64,000 bases of DNA from Limnohabitans sp. (GCF_023910625.1 NZ_JAAVVW010000003.1:2232001-2296000), one strand, 5' to 3'; counted from the stretch's first letter, positions 25,860 through 34,662 are shown. Made by a program: numbers and translations. The notes: a model not told the origin generated them from the letters alone.

Positions 25860-26744
25860 ATGTCTGCCACCGTTTCCCGAATGCCCGACCCGCAGCCTGC
25901 TGGTTTGCCGCCGGCCAGCTCGCGCTCGGGTGCGCCTGTGCGAGACCCGGCTTTTTTGTCTCGGGTGTTTTGGCTGAGCCTGGCGCTGGTCTTGCTCTGG
26001 CCGCTCGGCGTGGCCACCGAGTTCCGTCCGTGGGTGCTGTGGGCGCCCGAGAACCGCAAGGTCACGGCCGATTTTGTGGCCAGCTTTTGGCCGCTGGTGC
26101 ACAACGCCGAATTCATGGACATGGTGGTGCGCGAAACCTGGCGCACCGTGGCCATGGCCACCGCAGGCGTCACGCTGGCGCTGGTGCTGGCCGTGCCTTT
26201 GGGCCTGATGGCCACCCGGGTGTTGTCGCTGTCGGCCTTGTCGGGCCGCATGGACCGCTGGCCTGCGGTGGTGCGTTGGTGCGTGCGGGCCACTTTGATC
26301 GTGCTGCGCAGCGTGCCCGAGCTGGTGTGGGCACTGGTGTTTGTGCGCGTGGTGGGCTTGGGGCCCACGGCGGGTGTGCTGGCCATTGCGCTGACCTACG
26401 GCGGCATGCTGGGCAAGGTGTATGCCGAAATTTTGGAAAGTGGCGAAAGCCACGCCACCCAAACCCTGATGCGCAACGGCAGTGGCCGCCTGCAGGCCTT
26501 TGTGTACGCCTTGCTGCCCAGCCACGCCGCTGAGTTGGCCTCTTACACGGTGTACCGCTGGGAATGCGCCATCCGATCATCCGTGGTGCTGGGCTTTGTG
26601 GGCGCGGGTGGCTTGGGCCAGCAACTGGACAACTCGATGAAGATGTTCAATGGCGGCGAAGTGGCCACCTTGCTGCTGGTGTTCATTGCCTTGGTGGCGC
26701 TGGCCGACCGGGTGAGCGCGTGGTTGCGAAAGGCTTTGGCATGA
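25860..26744 (+). CDS. ABC transporter permease, PhnE-like
   Basis: The 294-aa membrane protein has a long soluble N-terminus (about 45 aa), then about five to six membrane segments. The family stretch is VLRSVPELVWALVFVRVVGLGPTAGVLAIALTYGGMLGKVYAEILE, with the loop RLQAFVYALLPSHAAELASYTVYRWECAIRSS. It pairs with the next permease, whose start overlaps its stop (ATGA). The two permeases are similar in sequence and form a heterodimeric channel. Confidence 0.86.
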   Translation: MSATVSRMPDPQPAGLPPASSRSGAPVRDPAFLSRVFWLSLALVLLWPLGVATEFRPWVLWAPENRKVTADFVASFWPLVHNAEFMDMVVRETWRTVAMATAGVTLALVLAVPLGLMATRVLSLSALSGRMDRWPAVVRWCVRATLIVLRSVPELVWALVFVRVVGLGPTAGVLAIALTYGGMLGKVYAEILESGESHATQTLMRNGSGRLQAFVYALLPSHAAELASYTVYRWECAIRSSVVLGFVGAGGLGQQLDNSMKMFNGGEVATLLLVFIALVALADRVSAWLRKALA

Positions 26745-27610
26745 AACCCACGCCTTCGAACCCGGCCTCTGCCTTGGTCAACCGTGTTTCGCGTGAGGCG
26801 GCCAACCCGCCCTACAAATTACCCCCGCCCTTGTTTGACGCCCGCTGCCGCGCCTGCTGGTTCTCAGCGGCCTTGCTGGTGTTGGTGGTGGCCAGCTTTG
26901 TGTCGCTCGACTTGGATTGGTCGGCCTTTGCATCGATGGAAGCGGCGCGCAGCATGGGCCGCTTTGTGGCCGAGTTTTTCCCGCCCGATCTGTCGCCCGT
27001 GTTTGTCAACAAAGTGGCTTGGGCCGCTTGGGAAACCCTGGCCATGTCGGCGCTGGGCACCGTGATGGCCGCGGCGCTCGGCCTGGCGCTGGCAGTGCCC
27101 GCCAGCCGCATGTCCGCCCAAGACCCGGCTTGGCTGCGCAGTCCCACGCGCTGGTTGCTCAATGCCCTGCGCGCCATTCCTGAATTGGTGTGGGCCGCAT
27201 TGCTGTTGATCTCTGCGGGCTTGGGCCCCATGGCGGGCACCTTGGCGCTGGCGCTGCACACCAGCGGCGTGCTGGGGCGGCTGTTTGCCGAGGCCATGGA
27301 GAACATCCCCACTGGCCCCGGTGACGCCTTGCGCACCCAAGGCGTGGGGCCGCTGCGCGTTTTCTTTTACGCCACTTTGCCCCAGGTCTTGCCGCAGCTC
27401 ATGAGCTACACGCTCTACCGCTGGGAAAACAACATCCGCGCCGCCGCCGTGCTGGGCGTGGTGGGCGCGGGGGGCTTGGGCCAAATGCTGTCCTTCCACA
27501 TGGGCCTGTTCCACATGAACAAAACCGCGACCATTTTGGGCGCGATGCTGCTCATGGTGGCGTGCGTGGATGCGCTGAGCTTTGCAGCCAGACGCTGGTT
27601 GACACGGTAA
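26741..27610 (+). CDS. ABC transporter permease, PhnE-like (second)
   Basis: Start ATG 26741 overlaps the previous stop and gives 289 aa. Blocks mirror its partner: NALRAIPELVWAALLLISAGLGPMAGTLALALHTSGVLGRLFAEAMENI and RVFFYATLPQVLPQLMSYTLYRWENNIRAAAVLGVVGAGGLGQ. Last gene of the importer operon; a REP-like hairpin lies about 30 bp downstream. Confidence 0.86.
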   Translation: MKPTPSNPASALVNRVSREAANPPYKLPPPLFDARCRACWFSAALLVLVVASFVSLDLDWSAFASMEAARSMGRFVAEFFPPDLSPVFVNKVAWAAWETLAMSALGTVMAAALGLALAVPASRMSAQDPAWLRSPTRWLLNALRAIPELVWAALLLISAGLGPMAGTLALALHTSGVLGRLFAEAMENIPTGPGDALRTQGVGPLRVFFYATLPQVLPQLMSYTLYRWENNIRAAAVLGVVGAGGLGQMLSFHMGLFHMNKTATILGAMLLMVACVDALSFAARRWLTR

Positions 27611-27637
27611 TGCGCTGAACTGTCTGCGTCTTGAGTT

Positions 27638-27664
27638 TGTAGGAGCCCACCCCGTGGGCGATGA
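27638..27664. repeat. REP-like hairpin, copy 1
   Basis: TTGTAGGAGCCCAC-CCC-GTGGGCGATGA contains a GCCCAC/GTGGGC stem. The core GGAGCCCAC recurs at 57314-57322 in another intergenic space, which suggests a dispersed palindromic family. Confidence 0.5.
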
Positions 27665-27717
27665 CCGCTGGCCTGCAGCGATGTTCGTTTTGTTGCTGAC
27701 CTCAACCGGCCGTGACC

Positions 27718-28383
27718 TCAAGACACCAAGCTCAATGCCAACCACACCACGGTGCCCCACATCATCAAGGCCACACCCGCATCGAGTGCGCGCCAAACGT
27801 GCAGCGAGTTCAGACGCCGACCCAGCCAAAAGGCGGCCACGCCCAAGCTCATGAACCACAACAAAGAGCCAGCGGCCGCGCCCAAGCCAAAGGTGGTGCT
27901 GCCTTGTCCATAGGCCAGCGAAGCGGTGCCGATCAACACCGCCGTGTCCAACCAGGCATGCGGGTTGAGCCATGAAAAGGCCAGCGCCGACAGCAAGGCC
28001 TGACGGCGTGTGACGGGGGCCGCCTGCACACGCCCTGCGCGAGCCCCCGCCTCAGCCTTGGCCTCTTCGGGCTGGTTCAGCACCAAGGCTGTAGGGTGCA
28101 AAAACCGCTGAAACGCTTGCCAGCCATAGACAGTCAAAAACAACATGCCCGCACCGACCAAGGCGCCGTGCAATTTGTCTGATAGGCCGCCCAGCTGAGC
28201 GAGGCTGAGCACGCCCAGACCAATCAGCGCGATGTCGGCCACCGCGCACACCGCCACCGTCAACCACAGGTGCTGGCGCTGCAGGCCCATGCGCAACACA
28301 TGGGCGTTTTGGGGGCCGATGGCCATGATCAAGGAGATGCTGAGCACCATGCCGGCGGTGAAAGTGGGAAGGCTGAAAACCAT
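27718..28383 (-). CDS. LysE/ArgO-family amino acid exporter
   Basis: Start ATG 28383, seven bases after AGGAG, gives 221 aa with six hydrophobic segments. Hallmarks are MVLSISLIMAIGPQNAHVLRMGLQRQH at the N-terminus, a soluble middle loop (EEAKAEAGARAGRV) and SWLNPHAWLDTAVLIG. The GPQN motif is typical of LysE/ArgO basic amino acid exporters. It is divergent from an ArgP-like regulator, the classic arrangement for arginine/lysine export control. Confidence 0.88.
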   Translation of the reverse strand: MVFSLPTFTAGMVLSISLIMAIGPQNAHVLRMGLQRQHLWLTVAVCAVADIALIGLGVLSLAQLGGLSDKLHGALVGAGMLFLTVYGWQAFQRFLHPTALVLNQPEEAKAEAGARAGRVQAAPVTRRQALLSALAFSWLNPHAWLDTAVLIGTASLAYGQGSTTFGLGAAAGSLLWFMSLGVAAFWLGRRLNSLHVWRALDAGVALMMWGTVVWLALSLVS

Positions 28384-28494
28384 GACAAATCTCCTGAGGG
28401 GCGGCTGCGAATGGGCTGGAGTGTGCGCCAGACAGGCATTCAATTAAATGATGTTGAATTAAACTCACATCACTCAATATTTTTTAACTCAATC

Positions 28495-29406
28495 ATGCTC
28501 GACGCCCGTCAACTTGAAGCCCTGGCCGCCGTGGTCGAACACGGCGGCTTTGGCGCGGCGGCGCAAGCCTTGTCCATCACGCTGGCGGCGGTGTCTTTGC
28601 GCATCAAGGCACTCGAAGAAAGCCTGGGCCAGCGCTTGCTGGTGCGTGGCAAGCAGGTGCGGGCCACCCCCGCCGGACAGGCCTTGCTGGCCCACATCAA
28701 GCAAGTGCGCATGATGGAAGCCGATGTGCTGGGCGGGCTGCAGGGCACGTCCAGCCACAGTGGGGCACGCAAGGTAGTGCGTTGGCAGTCGCTCAGCGTG
28801 GCCATCAACGCCGATTCGGTGGACAGCTGGTTTTTGCCGGGCGTGGCCGCGATGCTGTTGCGCCACCATGTGCTGCTCGACATCATGATCGACGACCAGG
28901 ACCACACGCACGACGCACTCAAATGCGGCGATGTCATGGGCTGCGTGACCACCTTGGCCGAGCCGATGCGCGGCTGCGTGGCCGAGCCCTTAGGGCTCAT
29001 GCGTTACCGCTGTGTGGCCACCCCGGAGGTGCTCAAGCGCTGCCGCACCAGCGCCGGTGCGGTGACGGTGCACAAACTGCTGACCCAACCGGCCGTGATT
29101 TTTAACCGCAAGGACGCCTTGCAAGACACGTTTTTGGTCCAACACTTTGGCCTGCAGCAACCCCATTACCCGCGCCACTTTGCCCCTGCCGTGGGAGCGT
29201 TTGAGACCGCCATCGAGCTGGGCCTGGGCTGGGGCATGGTGCCCGAGCAGCACCTCGCCCAACGCCCGACGCTGCAAGAACTGCTGCCGGGCGCCACGGT
29301 GGATGTGGCCCTGTATTGGCAGCACTGGGCCCGCGAGGCCCCGTCAGCGCAGCGCCTGACCCAGGCGGTCAAGGCCGCAGCGGCGCTGCATTTGCGTCAG
29401 GCGTGA
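28495..29406 (+). CDS. ArgP/LysG-type LysR regulator
   Basis: Start ATG 28495 gives 303 aa with an N-terminal HTH (MLDARQLEALAAVVEHGGFGAAAQALSITLAAVSLRIKALEESLGQRLLVRG). The rest follows the ArgP pattern: LSVAINADSVDSWFLPGV, DQDHTHDALKCGDVMGCVTT and YRCVATPEVLKR. ArgP/LysG activates the exporter gene when arginine or lysine is high. It is divergent from the exporter, with 111 bp between. Confidence 0.9.
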   Translation: MLDARQLEALAAVVEHGGFGAAAQALSITLAAVSLRIKALEESLGQRLLVRGKQVRATPAGQALLAHIKQVRMMEADVLGGLQGTSSHSGARKVVRWQSLSVAINADSVDSWFLPGVAAMLLRHHVLLDIMIDDQDHTHDALKCGDVMGCVTTLAEPMRGCVAEPLGLMRYRCVATPEVLKRCRTSAGAVTVHKLLTQPAVIFNRKDALQDTFLVQHFGLQQPHYPRHFAPAVGAFETAIELGLGWGMVPEQHLAQRPTLQELLPGATVDVALYWQHWAREAPSAQRLTQAVKAAAALHLRQA

Positions 29407-29566
29407 GACGTGAGGATGTTTTCGGCCATCACCGGCTACCTGACCTCGAACCTGAACGGCTCTTAAAGGCTGTGAGCCGTCATCCAACCACTTTAATTGA
29501 CGGGCAAAAAACGCCCCAAAGCGGTAAAAACCGGCTCAGCTAAGCAGTCGTTCAGGAACGGTGGGA

Positions 29567-30976
29567 CTAAATGCCACCCCGATCAAGCCCCGCAGCGACG
29601 AGCTCTGACGCTTGTATTGAGTCCAGTGGCATCGTCAGTCTTAGGCTCTCACGGTACTGCTCTGCAGGCGCGGCGTGGGTCACTTCAACTACTGCATCGT
29701 AGTTTGCTCGGATCACAGCCTCGATTTCCTTGAGGTCAGCCTGGAAAAACTCCTTGCGCCCATTGACCTTGTTGAGCCGTCCGGCCGCGAAATGTGCGTG
29801 GAGCTTAGCCTCCAGAGCCGGCGCGTTGTCTGAGAAAACAAGCGCATGAACATCGAATCGGAATGGTACTGAAGCGTCGCCCAATTCGTCCACACGCTCA
29901 ATGGGCTCGAGGCGCCGGGTCATACCGATCTTGTAGACCCCCTGACCAAACGCGCCGATGTTTGAGATCACGTAGACGTAGCCGGCACGTGCATTTTGCT
30001 CACGGTAGTCAAGCTGCTTTTCCTCTTCGTCCAGCTTGCTGTTTTGGGTACTGATCTCATCGATGCGGACTTGCAGATCTTCGTATTCCTGCTGATTGGT
30101 GGCCTCCGCTAAACGTAGCTGCAGCCTTTGTAGAGCCCTGATGAAGTGGCTACGATCCTTCTCGATCTTGGCGCGCGCTTCCCGGATTTCTTTCTCGAGT
30201 TTTTCCTGCTCCCGCTGGTCTTCCCGCGCCTGCCGCGCAACCTCCTTTTCCTCCTGCCGTTTCATCTGGTACTCGTGCGCAAGATTAAGCTCCTTAAGCT
30301 TGTCCTCCAAGACAACGTCTTTCCACCAAACACCGACATTCTTCAAAAGTTTGTTGCAGGTCTCAAACGACTTGCGGATGCGCTCCTCCATCCTCTCCAC
30401 GTTGTTGAATTTCACTTTGTCGACGCAATACTCACTCTCGCTGTTGAAGGCTCGAAGCGCCAACTTGAGAGCATCCTTTCGCAGCTTCTTCCATTCAGCT
30501 TTTGTTAGCTGAACAGCCTGGTTGTCCCAGGCATCGACTTCTGCACTCAAACCCCTCGCGGTCTGCTTCTGAACCTCTCGGATCGCATCCAGCCGCTCCT
30601 TGTACTCGGCGCTGTTTGTGAATTGATACTTGGGGTGATACAGCGAAAAAGTTTCCAGCTCGACGGTATCCTCAGCTACCAGAATCTGCTTTCGTACTTC
30701 TTGAAGCGTTGAATCAGCCGCCTGGAGTTCTGCCAGAGCCGCGTCGACATTGGACTTAGCCTCCGCCAGCATCGACTCCTGATCCTGAATCTTTTTCTGG
30801 ACAGCCAAAAGATCTAGCAGCCCTATTTCCAGCGCTTTTCTTTCCAATTGGTCAAACTTTGTCTGCAACGACTGCAGATCTGCTTGAGATCGTTTGTGTT
30901 GATCCTGAAGTTCAGCCTCAAGCCGTGCCGCGTTGGCCTTGTGTTGAGGACCTTTGAAGTAGTCGCCGAGTGCCAT
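29567..30976 (-). CDS. DUF4041 / GIY-YIG (T5orf172/MUG113) protein
   Basis: The 469-aa protein has an N-terminal coiled coil (about 10-100), a DUF4041 middle (ELETFSLYHPKYQFTNSAEYKERLDAIRE), a second charged coiled coil (230-330: QEEKEVARQAREDQREQEKLEKEI) and a C-terminal GIY-YIG-like nuclease domain (about 335-430: GYVYVISNIGAFGQGVYKIGMTRR, ALEAKLHAHFA, GRKEFFQ). Proteins with this layout are found in prophages and defence regions; the exact job is not known. GC is clearly lower than in the neighbours. It is followed on the minus strand by no partner, and hipBA lies upstream. Confidence 0.85.
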   Translation of the reverse strand: MALGDYFKGPQHKANAARLEAELQDQHKRSQADLQSLQTKFDQLERKALEIGLLDLLAVQKKIQDQESMLAEAKSNVDAALAELQAADSTLQEVRKQILVAEDTVELETFSLYHPKYQFTNSAEYKERLDAIREVQKQTARGLSAEVDAWDNQAVQLTKAEWKKLRKDALKLALRAFNSESEYCVDKVKFNNVERMEERIRKSFETCNKLLKNVGVWWKDVVLEDKLKELNLAHEYQMKRQEEKEVARQAREDQREQEKLEKEIREARAKIEKDRSHFIRALQRLQLRLAEATNQQEYEDLQVRIDEISTQNSKLDEEEKQLDYREQNARAGYVYVISNIGAFGQGVYKIGMTRRLEPIERVDELGDASVPFRFDVHALVFSDNAPALEAKLHAHFAAGRLNKVNGRKEFFQADLKEIEAVIRANYDAVVEVTHAAPAEQYRESLRLTMPLDSIQASELVAAGLDRGGI

Positions 30977-31364
30977 AACTGATACATAAGAGATTTAACT
31001 TTCTGAAGTTTATGGCAACAAAATGACTCTTCCGTCTACCTGGGTATGAACAAGCAAGAAAAAGTGCACTTATTCCCCCGAAGACGCTAATCGGGCAAAA
31101 GAACCATAGCGGCAGCTTTGGGTGAAAAGGCGGAGTGTCGCTTCTTGGCCGACTGCTGTCCTACAGCTCGTCTGACACGATGACTACTTCCGCTGCAATC
31201 TGGTCAGCTAGCAGTTTGCCAGTTCCAGTCTGATTGAGGACGCCCGTACGATGAGAAGCGAGGGGCAACTCTCAGGCACCGCACACGAGGTCTTGCTTGT
31301 TGATATCGTTCTTCATTTTTATTCATAATGGACAATACCTATCTATTTTGTCCATAATGGCAAA
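30977..31364. other. Gene-free stretch between the DUF4041 gene and hipB
   Basis: This 388-bp stretch shows no credible frame on either strand. It must hold the promoter of the DUF4041 gene and, at its right end, that of hipBA. Its lower GC fits an accessory boundary. Confidence 0.6.
31328..31355. promoter_or_regulatory. hipBA operator candidate
   Basis: ATGGACAA (31328-31335) and TTGTCCAT (31348-31355) form a perfect 8-bp inverted repeat with a 12-bp spacer, ending 9 bp before the hipB ATG. The arms are followed in both cases by AATGG/AATACC sequences. This is the usual place for HipB autorepression. Confidence 0.6.
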
Positions 31365-31733
31365 ATGTCTAGCAAGCCACCCATTGTTTTCCCTCAAGAG
31401 CAAACACTGCTCACGGCCTTGGGCGAGCGCCTGCGGCTGGCGCGTTTGCGCCGCAAACTGAGCACGGCCGTGGTGGCGCAGCGGGCAGGCATGTCACGCA
31501 CTTCGGTCTACAAGGTCGAGGCCGGCGATGCGGGTGCCACTTTGGGCACTTATCTGCGCGTGCTGGCGGTGCTTGGGCTGCAGGCAGATTTCAACGCCTT
31601 GGCCGCCGACGACAAAGTGGGGCGCAAGTTGCAGGATTTGGCTTTGGCCCCATCGCCTGCAGCGCGACGCCAGCGCCGTGCCAGCGTGCTCTCCACCGAC
31701 GCTGCCAACAGCACTTCTGAGGGGCCGCCATGA
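31365..31733 (+). CDS. HipB-like antitoxin (XRE family)
   Basis: The 122-aa protein has a HTH_3 domain (residues 18-75: LGERLRLARLRRKLSTAVVAQRAGMSRTSVYKVEAGDAGATLGTYLRVLAVLG) and a basic, disordered C-terminus (AARRQRRASVLST). HipB-type proteins bind the operator and sequester the HipA kinase. The stop overlaps the hipA start (ATGA). Confidence 0.87.
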   Translation: MSSKPPIVFPQEQTLLTALGERLRLARLRRKLSTAVVAQRAGMSRTSVYKVEAGDAGATLGTYLRVLAVLGLQADFNALAADDKVGRKLQDLALAPSPAARRQRRASVLSTDAANSTSEGPP

Positions 31734-32986
31734 CGGGGCAATTCGATGGGCTAGAGGTCTGGTTGGATTGCGATTTGGGGCCCGGTTGTCTGGTGGGCCA
31801 CTTGGCGCATGACCGAGGGCAGCTTCGCTTTCATTACGACAAAGATTGGCTGAACGATCCGAGAGCTTTTGCGCTGGACCCTGATTTGTCTTTGGACGCG
31901 CATCCTTTTTTCCCCAAGCCGGAGCTGGGCAACTTTGGCGTCTTTCTCGACTCATCCCCCGACCGCTGGGGACAAACGCTGATGAAACGGCGCGAGGCCT
32001 TGCTGGCCAAGGACCAAAAGCGTCCGGCCAAAACACTTTATGCGTGGGATTTCCTGATCGGCGTGCAGGATGTCACGCGGCAGGGGGCGTTGCGCTTTCG
32101 CCCATCCGGCACGCAAGCGTTTTTGGGCAACGATCCTTTTGCAGCGCCACCCGTGACCACGCTGCGCGAACTGGAGCAGGTGGCTTGGCAACTGACCCAT
32201 AAGCGCATTGACGATCTCGATGCTTTGCGCAAATGGTTAACCGTTCTGGTGGCACCGGGTGCTTCGTTGGGGGGTGCCCGTCCCAAGGCCAATTTCACAG
32301 AGCTGGACGGCTCTCTTTGGATTGGCAAATTTCCGGCGCGTGATGATGACCGTGATGTCGGGGCTTGGGAGTTCGCCACACATCAAATGGCCCAACGTGC
32401 AGGCATCGATGTCCCTGCTGCAAAGCTGTTGCGCCTGGGTGGTGAGTTTCATACTTTTTGTGTGCAGCGCTTCGACCGTGTCGGTGGCCAGCGGCGGTTT
32501 TATGCGTCGGCCATGACGCTGCTGCGAAAAGACCAAAGCGAGGGCTGCAGTTATCTGGAATTGGCGCAGTTTCTGCGGGCCAGTGGCGATGCAGCGACGG
32601 TTCAATCAGATCTGGCTCAGCTGTTCAGGCGCGTGGTTTTTAATGTGGCGGTCGGCAATCGGGACGACCATTTGCGCAATCACGGCTTTGTGCTGAGCTC
32701 AACGGGCTGGCGATTGGCACCCGCGTTTGATGTGAACCCGAACATCGACAAAGCCGAGCATGTGCTGAACATTGACGATATGGACAACCGTCCTGACTTG
32801 CAAACCGCGTTGAGCACTGCTGCTTTTTACGGCTTGACGGCCGCGCAAGGGCGGCACATCGTTGACGAGGTGATGGATGTCGTGGGCACTTGGCGCGATG
32901 TCGCTCAACAAGCCCGCATTCCTCGGGCCGATATCGAATTGACGGCCGCTGCGTTCAGTGCGCATGAGGCTTGGCAAGGCCATTGA
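31730..32986 (+). CDS. HipA-like Ser/Thr kinase toxin
   Basis: The 418-aa protein has the HipA N-subdomain (LRFHYDKDWLNDPRAFALDPDLSL, FGVFLDSSPDRWGQTLMKRRE) and a kinase core. ASLGGARPKAN is the flexible P-loop region, IGKFPARDDD carries the ATP-site Lys, NVAVGNRDDHLRNHGFVL is the catalytic loop (D, N) and LAPAFDVNP the metal-binding Asp. HipA toxins phosphorylate glutamyl-tRNA synthetase or similar targets and cause dormancy. All catalytic residues appear present. Coupled to hipB. Confidence 0.9.
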   Translation: MTGQFDGLEVWLDCDLGPGCLVGHLAHDRGQLRFHYDKDWLNDPRAFALDPDLSLDAHPFFPKPELGNFGVFLDSSPDRWGQTLMKRREALLAKDQKRPAKTLYAWDFLIGVQDVTRQGALRFRPSGTQAFLGNDPFAAPPVTTLRELEQVAWQLTHKRIDDLDALRKWLTVLVAPGASLGGARPKANFTELDGSLWIGKFPARDDDRDVGAWEFATHQMAQRAGIDVPAAKLLRLGGEFHTFCVQRFDRVGGQRRFYASAMTLLRKDQSEGCSYLELAQFLRASGDAATVQSDLAQLFRRVVFNVAVGNRDDHLRNHGFVLSSTGWRLAPAFDVNPNIDKAEHVLNIDDMDNRPDLQTALSTAAFYGLTAAQGRHIVDEVMDVVGTWRDVAQQARIPRADIELTAAAFSAHEAWQGH

Positions 32987-33113
32987 ACGGGTTGCTCTCA
33001 GCACGATCGGCACTACGCCCATCAGTTGGTCAAATCGTGGTCGGCGGAAACAATGTCTAGCTTCCAGGCACATCCGATGACCCCAGCCAATTTGGCTTGG
33101 GCTTGCTTGCTGA

Positions 33114-33596
33114 TCAATTAACCCGCAGCACCTCAAATTGCTGTCGGATTGGAGCGACCTCTATCCACACCTCATCACCCTCGTATTTACCCAGCATGGC
33201 CCTCCCCAAAGGGGCTTCGCTGCTGATGACCTGAATGAGCTGTGCGCCACTGACCAACTTCATGCTGCCCCCATCCGGCCCTAGAAAGAGCAGTTGCTGC
33301 TTATCGGCGGAATCGACCAGGCAGACGAGCGCGCCGAGCTGTATACCTTTGCTGGAGTCATAGGGGCGCGGGCGGAAATGGCGCCAATTGGCCATCGCCT
33401 GGCGAATGTCTTCAGCGCGCCGAGCCTGGCCGGTGGCCAGGTAGGCGGCTTCGAGTCCCAATGTGTCGTATTTGTTTTCGGCAATGTTTTCTTCGTGAGT
33501 CGCCGTCTCATGGGCCGCACGCACTGCCTGTTCGGCCAGCAGAAGGTCTTCGGCGAGCCGCTCCAGCACCTGCTTCTGTAGTAAGAGTTTGTCCAT
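33114..33596 (-). CDS. GreA/GreB-family factor
   Basis: Start ATG 33596 gives 160 aa. An N-terminal helical part (KQVLERLAEDLLLAEQAVRAAHETATHEENIAENKYDT) is followed by a GreA/B C-terminal FKBP-like domain (GALVCLVDSADKQQLLFLGPDGG, ISSEAPLGRAMLGKYEGDEVWIE). The N-terminal helix pair is short compared with GreA, and the DEE/acidic tip is not clear, so it may be a GreAB-domain regulator of RNA polymerase rather than a cleavage factor. It stands alone. Confidence 0.82.
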   Translation of the reverse strand: MDKLLLQKQVLERLAEDLLLAEQAVRAAHETATHEENIAENKYDTLGLEAAYLATGQARRAEDIRQAMANWRHFRPRPYDSSKGIQLGALVCLVDSADKQQLLFLGPDGGSMKLVSGAQLIQVISSEAPLGRAMLGKYEGDEVWIEVAPIRQQFEVLRVN

Positions 33597-33938
33597 GATC
33601 AAAGGTAGGCATCTCGAAAAGCAGAGGGGAAGGGCTAGATTATGAAATGCCTTACCAGCCTTAGATGCTTGTGTTGCCACAACCGCATCGTCCGCTTATG
33701 GCCGGCAGCTGCAGTTCAGCTTATTGATGATCAATGTCTGCAACCGCTGCACTACCGACGTTGGCCCTGTAAACCTGACCGGCTCTTCGGGCTCGACTGC
33801 GCCTGTCAAACATGAGCGGTTTGTCATGTCATGGACTCTTACGAGAGCCGTTATCCCCAGCTCGCATGGACAGCAAGCGCTTGTCTGGCAGCTTCAAATG
33901 ATTGCTACCCCACAAGCGGGATGGATCAGCGCCAAGGC
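33597..33938. other. Stretch with no supported gene
   Basis: Between the Gre-like gene and a small membrane-protein gene I see only a short open frame on the plus strand (33724-34098) that runs antisense through the small gene and has no recognisable domain. No hairpin or promoter stands out. Confidence 0.5.
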
Positions 33939-34187
33939 TCAGTGCTTGGCAGCGAGTGCTTGGCGTTTGCGCCTGGCCAATATCCGGGCTGAGTTGAGGC
34001 CGGTGAGGAGCATGATGGGCCACAAGAACGTGCAAACCATGGCCCACAACACGCGGCTGCCCAGAGTGGAGCCTCCTTCGGTCGTCTCGACCTGGTGAGG
34101 CCCCTCGCTGAAGATGTGCCTGTAAGAAAACGTCGAGAGACCGAATACAGCGCCAAACAAAAGGAACAGATAGATGTAGAGGTTCAC
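33939..34187 (-). CDS. Small two-helix membrane protein
   Basis: GTG start at 34187 lies six bases after AGGAG, a strong ribosome site that decides this start over upstream ATG codons. The 82-aa product has two membrane helices (NLYIYLFLLFGAVFGLSTFSY and VLWAMVCTFLWPIMLLTGL) linked by a polar loop (SEGPHQVETTEGGST) and a basic tail (ARRKRQALAAKH). No known family is recognised. It stands alone on its strand. Confidence 0.65.
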   Translation of the reverse strand: MNLYIYLFLLFGAVFGLSTFSYRHIFSEGPHQVETTEGGSTLGSRVLWAMVCTFLWPIMLLTGLNSARILARRKRQALAAKH

Positions 34188-34470
34188 GGCAATCTCCTGA
34201 TGCGAACAGTCAGGGCCGTCTGGATGGGCGGTTTGCCTGACCTCAAGCCGACATACTAAACCAAAGTAATGCAAAAATTACAATTTGATGTGTAATTAAA
34301 CTTTTACACATTGAGGGTTGATGCGTTCGCAAACGGTGAGCGAGGTTCATCTTGGGCCGATTATTGGGGTGATGCAGCTGACGGTCGGTTGAGATGGCGA
34401 TATGCAAACCGATGATCAGCCCGATGACAGAAAAAAAGGGTCTGTGCGGGTTGAGGGGCTCTGGCACTGC

Positions 34471-34662
34471 TCAATCAAAATCGGTTGAGGCGGTCATTTG
34501 ACAATGGCGGCATCGCAATCGCTGTAATGGATCTACTGTGACCGGCCAAGAGGGGCCATCAACGCTTTTGCCAGGACATTTCGTCTCGACGACCAGCGCC
34601 GAGTTTGGGCGATGAAACTCAAACGCTTCGGATCGGAACTCCCCGCAATTGCTGCAAACCAT
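34471..34662 (-). CDS. Small zinc-ribbon-like protein (putative)
   Basis: The 63-aa frame has two Cys pairs (CSNCGEF and CRHCQMT) about 46 residues apart, a zinc-ribbon pattern. It starts 44 bases inside the 3' end of the ferredoxin oxidoreductase gene in another frame, so it would be read by re-initiation at the end of that gene. The ribosome site is weak. Function unknown; it may also be a chance frame. Confidence 0.45.
   Translation of the reverse strand: MVCSNCGEFRSEAFEFHRPNSALVVETKCPGKSVDGPSWPVTVDPLQRLRCRHCQMTASTDFD

Noticed and set aside
33724..34098. 124-aa plus-strand frame
   Set aside because: Antisense to a small membrane-protein gene with a strong ribosome site; composition not protein-like.
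34243..34467. 74-aa minus-strand frame with a hydrophobic start and end
   Set aside because: No ribosome site, no family, unusual His/Pro content; not supported enough to call.
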